A stretch of DNA of 64,000 nt, taken from Hoeflea prorocentri (GTDB lineage: Bacteria > Pseudomonadota > Alphaproteobacteria > Rhizobiales > Rhizobiaceae). This document shows positions 61,297 through 64,000 of the stretch, in pieces. Position 1 is the stretch's first letter. The number at the start of each line of letters is the position of its first letter. The notes beneath the pieces were generated by a model that saw only the letters and a list, made by a program, of their open reading frames with translations, searched no databases and was not told where the DNA came from. The position numbers and the translations under genes are program-made. The stretch lies in contig NZ_JAPJZI010000002.1 of the NCBI RefSeq assembly GCF_027944115.1, forward strand, positions 124,001 to 188,000. The letters are read 5' to 3'.

Positions 61297-62157
61297 ATGA
61301 GCGGAGTTCGTGCCGGAAATGACATGATCAAGGCAGCCATGGCTGCTCCATATCTCGACCGTGAGGAAGAGCACGAGCTTGCGGTGAGCTGGAAAGAACA
61401 CAAGGACCAGGAGGCGCTCCACAAGATTGCCACCGCCCATATGCGACTGGTCATCTCGATGGCTGCCAAGTTTCGAAATTTCGGTTTGCCGATGAACGAC
61501 CTCATTCAGGAGGGCCATGTCGGCTTGCTTGAAGCGGCGGCAAGGTTCGAACCCGAACGCGATGTGCGGTTCTCCACCTATGCGACGTGGTGGATACGGG
61601 CGTCCATCCAGGACTATATCCTGCGCAACTGGTCGATTGTTCGCGGCGGGACAAGCTCTGCGCAAAAGGCGCTGTTTTTCAATCTCAGGCGTCTGCGCGC
61701 CAAGCTCTGGCGCAGCAACGAGAACATGGGCGATAGCGCGATCCATCAGGAGATAGCGCTGGCCGTTGGCGTCAACGTCAAGGATGTTGCCGTCATGGAT
61801 GCGCGCCTGTCGGGATCCGATACATCGCTCAATGCGCCGGTATCTGACTCTGAATCGCCGGGCTCGGACCGGATCGAGTTCCTCAAGAGCGAGGACCCGC
61901 TTCCCGATGAACAGGTCAGCATCATGATCGATCAGGAACGCCGGTCGGAGTGGATCAAATCTGCGCTTGATAAACTCAACCCGCGCGAAATGAAGATCAT
62001 CAAAGAGCGCCGGCTCAGCGAGAACGGGGCGACCCTGGAAGCGCTTGGGACAAGTCTCGGCATTTCCAAGGAACGCGTGCGCCAGATAGAGAACCGTGCG
62101 CTGGAGAAGCTCAAGGTTGCTCTTGAGAAGGATTCCCCGGCCATCACCAGCATGTAG
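61297..62157 (+). CDS. rpoH: RNA polymerase heat-shock sigma factor RpoH (RpoH2-like)
   Basis: RpoH directs transcription of heat-shock and stress genes. The 286-residue protein has sigma-70 region 2 (LIQEGHVGLLEAAARFEPERDVRFSTYATWWIRASIQDYILRNWSIVR given in pieces: LIQEGHVGLLEAAARF, TYATWWIRASIQDYIL). The RpoH box (QKALFFNLRRLR) follows, then region 4 with LGISKERVRQIENRALEKLK. I chose ATG 61297: GGAG is six bases before it. The ORF extends 16 codons upstream. In rhizobia one of two RpoH copies sits beside fdxA/carD, and this is that copy. Confidence 0.95.
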   Translation: MSGVRAGNDMIKAAMAAPYLDREEEHELAVSWKEHKDQEALHKIATAHMRLVISMAAKFRNFGLPMNDLIQEGHVGLLEAAARFEPERDVRFSTYATWWIRASIQDYILRNWSIVRGGTSSAQKALFFNLRRLRAKLWRSNENMGDSAIHQEIALAVGVNVKDVAVMDARLSGSDTSLNAPVSDSESPGSDRIEFLKSEDPLPDEQVSIMIDQERRSEWIKSALDKLNPREMKIIKERRLSENGATLEALGTSLGISKERVRQIENRALEKLKVALEKDSPAITSM

Positions 62158-62169
62158 ACCGGAACCGCC

Positions 62170-63627
62170 CTACCGGTCGGTCACGATCTTGACATCCTGG
62201 CCGACCGACAAGCTGCTGCCCCGTGGCAGTGCATTGAGCAATCTGAACAGTTCCAGGCGCCGATTGGTGCCGCGCATTTTTCCGGCAAGGCTCGTGACGG
62301 TATCGCCCGCTTTGACGGTTTCCGTGCGAATGCGCAGCGGTTTCAAAGCGGCAACCTCCGCCAAGGACAGTTTGCGGAACGAATCGCGCACAAGCCGGGC
62401 TGTGGTTTCAAGGGATCTGCTCCCCTTCGGCGCAGCGGTCAAAAGCCGATAGATACGGTTTTTGACACGAATAACCGTGACATCGAAATCCCACTTGTCC
62501 GCCGAAGCGCGCGCCGTTGCGGCGTCGAGGCCGTTGATTTTCGCCGAACGTACGGTTGAAGGAATAAGCCCGCTCACCCAGCCGCTTGTGATGTAGTTGG
62601 TCAGTGCGGTGCGCCGGCGGTCCGTGACACCGTCGAACCGGATGGCCACATCGCCGGGACCGGTGGCCAGGACGGCCTGCGCGGTGTTGTCGATCTGGAA
62701 GCCTTCCGGCACGCTGAAGCGGATGCCGAGATTTGGATGCAGGAAGGTCAGGCCTCTGACATAGCCTTCATTCGGGCTATCCCCGTAAAGCAGCCCGTTG
62801 ATGCCTTTCAGATACATGTCGCGGTCGCGCGTGCCTGTTCCCGGCGGCCCGAACGCACGGGCATGTCGATTTGCCAGCTCAAGCCTTTTTGGGGCATCGG
62901 GGTGGGTGGACAGAAAGTCCAGGCTCTGGTCCGAGGCGTCGGCGTCTCCGGCCCGGAAACGGCTGTAGGCTTCCATGGATTGCAGGAACCGGGCGGCGGC
63001 GTAGGGATCAAAGCCGGCTTCACCAAGCATGCGCACGCCAATGACGTCGGCCTGCAATTCCTGTTGGCGGGAGAAAGCGGCAAGGCGCAGTTTGCTGCGG
63101 GCCGTCACCTGACGCCCGTCGATCTCATCCGACAGGATTTCGTTGGCAACGCGGCCGGCAATCGCCTCGGCTTCCTCGGCACGTTGCCTTTGCAGGCCGT
63201 GATTGGCCGTAACATGGGCCATTTCATGCGCTATGACCGCCGCGACCTCGGAGGAATCATTGGCGAGCGCCAGCAGGCCGCGTGTCACATAGAGGTATCC
63301 GCCCGGCAAGGCGAAGGCATTGACCGATGGCGAGTTGAGGATCGTGATGCGGTAGGTCTGTTTCGGGTTTTCCGAAGCCAGTGTCAGCGCGCCGACGATG
63401 CGGGCAAGCAGCCGCTCGACCTGGGGATCGCTGTATTCACCGCCATAACTTGCCACAATCCGGGGATGTTCGCGGGCGCCAAGGCGGGCACGCGGATCGT
63501 TCTTTTCCAGACGGCCGACCGTTTGCGGGTTGTCGGAAGGACCCACCGGGGAGGAATAGGTTTCATTGAGAAGCGATTGGCAGCCGGCCAGCAACAGGCA
63601 CAGCCCGGCGATGCAGGCGGCCCGCAC
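62170..63627 (-). CDS. M48-family metalloprotease lipoprotein with LysM-like C-terminus
   Basis: The 485-residue protein has a lipoprotein signal peptide (GLCLLLAGC lipobox) and a zinc-binding HEMAH motif (VIAHEMAHVTANHGLQRQRAEE in pieces: IAHEMAHVTANH, LQRQRAEE) with the third ligand in RQQELQADVIG. The rest of the M48/Ste24-like domain follows. A C-terminal LysM-like segment (TVKAGDTVTSLAGKMRG) would bind peptidoglycan. It resembles BepA/YfgC and other outer-membrane quality-control proteases. The gene converges on rpoH2 with a 12-base gap. Confidence 0.9.
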   Translation of the reverse strand: MRAACIAGLCLLLAGCQSLLNETYSSPVGPSDNPQTVGRLEKNDPRARLGAREHPRIVASYGGEYSDPQVERLLARIVGALTLASENPKQTYRITILNSPSVNAFALPGGYLYVTRGLLALANDSSEVAAVIAHEMAHVTANHGLQRQRAEEAEAIAGRVANEILSDEIDGRQVTARSKLRLAAFSRQQELQADVIGVRMLGEAGFDPYAAARFLQSMEAYSRFRAGDADASDQSLDFLSTHPDAPKRLELANRHARAFGPPGTGTRDRDMYLKGINGLLYGDSPNEGYVRGLTFLHPNLGIRFSVPEGFQIDNTAQAVLATGPGDVAIRFDGVTDRRRTALTNYITSGWVSGLIPSTVRSAKINGLDAATARASADKWDFDVTVIRVKNRIYRLLTAAPKGSRSLETTARLVRDSFRKLSLAEVAALKPLRIRTETVKAGDTVTSLAGKMRGTNRRLELFRLLNALPRGSSLSVGQDVKIVTDR

Positions 63628-63775
63628 TGCAAGCCGCCCACGCGACTGGCGCCTCGGCGTTGTGCTCGAAGATCCTTCTATTTGAGACAGGTATGCGATC
63701 GGATCAGCGCCTCATGGGTTCATGGAGCATAACCAATGCCCCAATTTGAATGCTGGTGCCATAGTGTCGATACCA

Positions 63776-64000
63776 TCATTCTCCGTGGCCAAGATAGTCG
63801 GACAGTCCGGGAATGTCCTTGCGCTTGAAAAAACCTTCCGCCGGGCCCGCCGCAACGGATTTGCCTGCGTCCAGAAATATGATTTCATCTGCAATGTCGG
63901 CCGCCTCTTGCGGCTGGTGGGTAACAATCAAAACGGTCATCCCGGTTTCGATCTGCAATTGTTTCACCAATAGCAGCATATCGCGGCGTAATCGAGGCCC
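63776..64000 (-). CDS. thiQ: C-terminal part of ABC transporter ATPase (ThiQ-like, truncated by window edge)
   Basis: The minus-strand frame is open beyond base 64000, so only the last 74 residues are visible: GPRLRRDMLLLVKQL, the D-loop region, then ETGMTVLIVTHQPQEAADIADEIIFLDAGK with the H-switch His in VTHQ (given in pieces: MTVLIVTHQ, DEIIFLDAG). The pattern ALGPxLRxxML before the switch and the short C-terminus (PGLSDYLG) fit the thiamine importer ATPase ThiQ. Other importer ATPases cannot be ruled out from this fragment. Confidence 0.62.
   Translation of the reverse strand, partial: GPRLRRDMLLLVKQLQIETGMTVLIVTHQPQEAADIADEIIFLDAGKSVAAGPAEGFFKRKDIPGLSDYLGHGE

Overview
The window looks like a chromosomal segment of an alphaproteobacterium of the order Hyphomicrobiales (rhizobia and relatives). 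The DNA is GC-rich, and the genes include CobS/CobT cobaltochelatase subunits, a PhaR/PhaA/PhaB set, a CarD-type regulator, a 7Fe FdxA ferredoxin, an RpoH2-like heat-shock sigma factor, a Suv3-like helicase followed by an S4 protein, and a pyruvate carboxylase very close to the rhizobial form. The genus cannot be settled from the sequence alone. I saw no rRNA, tRNA, CRISPR array, transposase or phage gene. Nearly everything is housekeeping or core-accessory DNA.

Layout. 1-4.0 kb: two tandem trimethylamine-dehydrogenase-like Fe-S flavoproteins (the first cut by the window edge) and an Ldh2-family dehydrogenase, probably a catabolic operon for an N-methylated compound. 4.0-4.9 kb: thiD under a TPP riboswitch. 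5.0-13.8 kb: envelope genes, namely a giant alpha-2-macroglobulin with its partner pbpC and a convergent lytic transglycosylase. 13.9-18.4 kb: a LuxR-type solo regulator behind a structured leader, then pyc. 18.5-22.8 kb: an MFS transporter facing a DUF3302/HlyD/NodT export operon. 22.9-24.9 kb: a LysR regulator divergent from a nucleoside-diphosphate-sugar-epimerase-like protein. 25-29.8 kb: ispG and ispA (isoprenoids) on either side of a hybrid histidine kinase with a CtrA-type upstream site. 30-37.3 kb: mtgA, a GST, rpmF, an M20 amidohydrolase, a DD-carboxypeptidase, a COG0523 GTPase, a TusA-like protein and a YafK-type L,D-transpeptidase.

37.5-42.8 kb: accA, xerD, a 52-residue membrane protein gene, and the overlapping aroK-aroB-CNNM operon. 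42.8-47.9 kb: bolA divergent from a J-domain protein gene, then cobS, cobT and a phytase-like esterase. 47.9-52.4 kb: a queuosine-precursor transporter with a candidate preQ1-I riboswitch at its start codon, rpmB, an EamA exporter, a YhhN lysoplasmalogenase, gloB and a methyltransferase. 52.4-55.3 kb: phaR divergent from phaA-phaB (polyhydroxybutyrate). 55.3-55.95 kb: an unusual gene-free stretch with five GTTAAC palindromes, six GANTC sites and a direct repeat. 55.95-64 kb: the helicase, S4 protein, fdxA, carD, rpoH2, an M48 metalloprotease and a truncated ThiQ-like ATPase.

The most interesting items are regulatory. They are the preQ1-I-like element overlapping the start of the transporter gene, the folded leader before the LuxR solo, the GTTAAC/GANTC-rich region before the helicase, and the TTAA-N7-TTAA site before the hybrid kinase. 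Among proteins, the tandem demethylase-like operon and the pump-less DUF3302/HlyD/NodT exporter have functions that the sequence does not settle.
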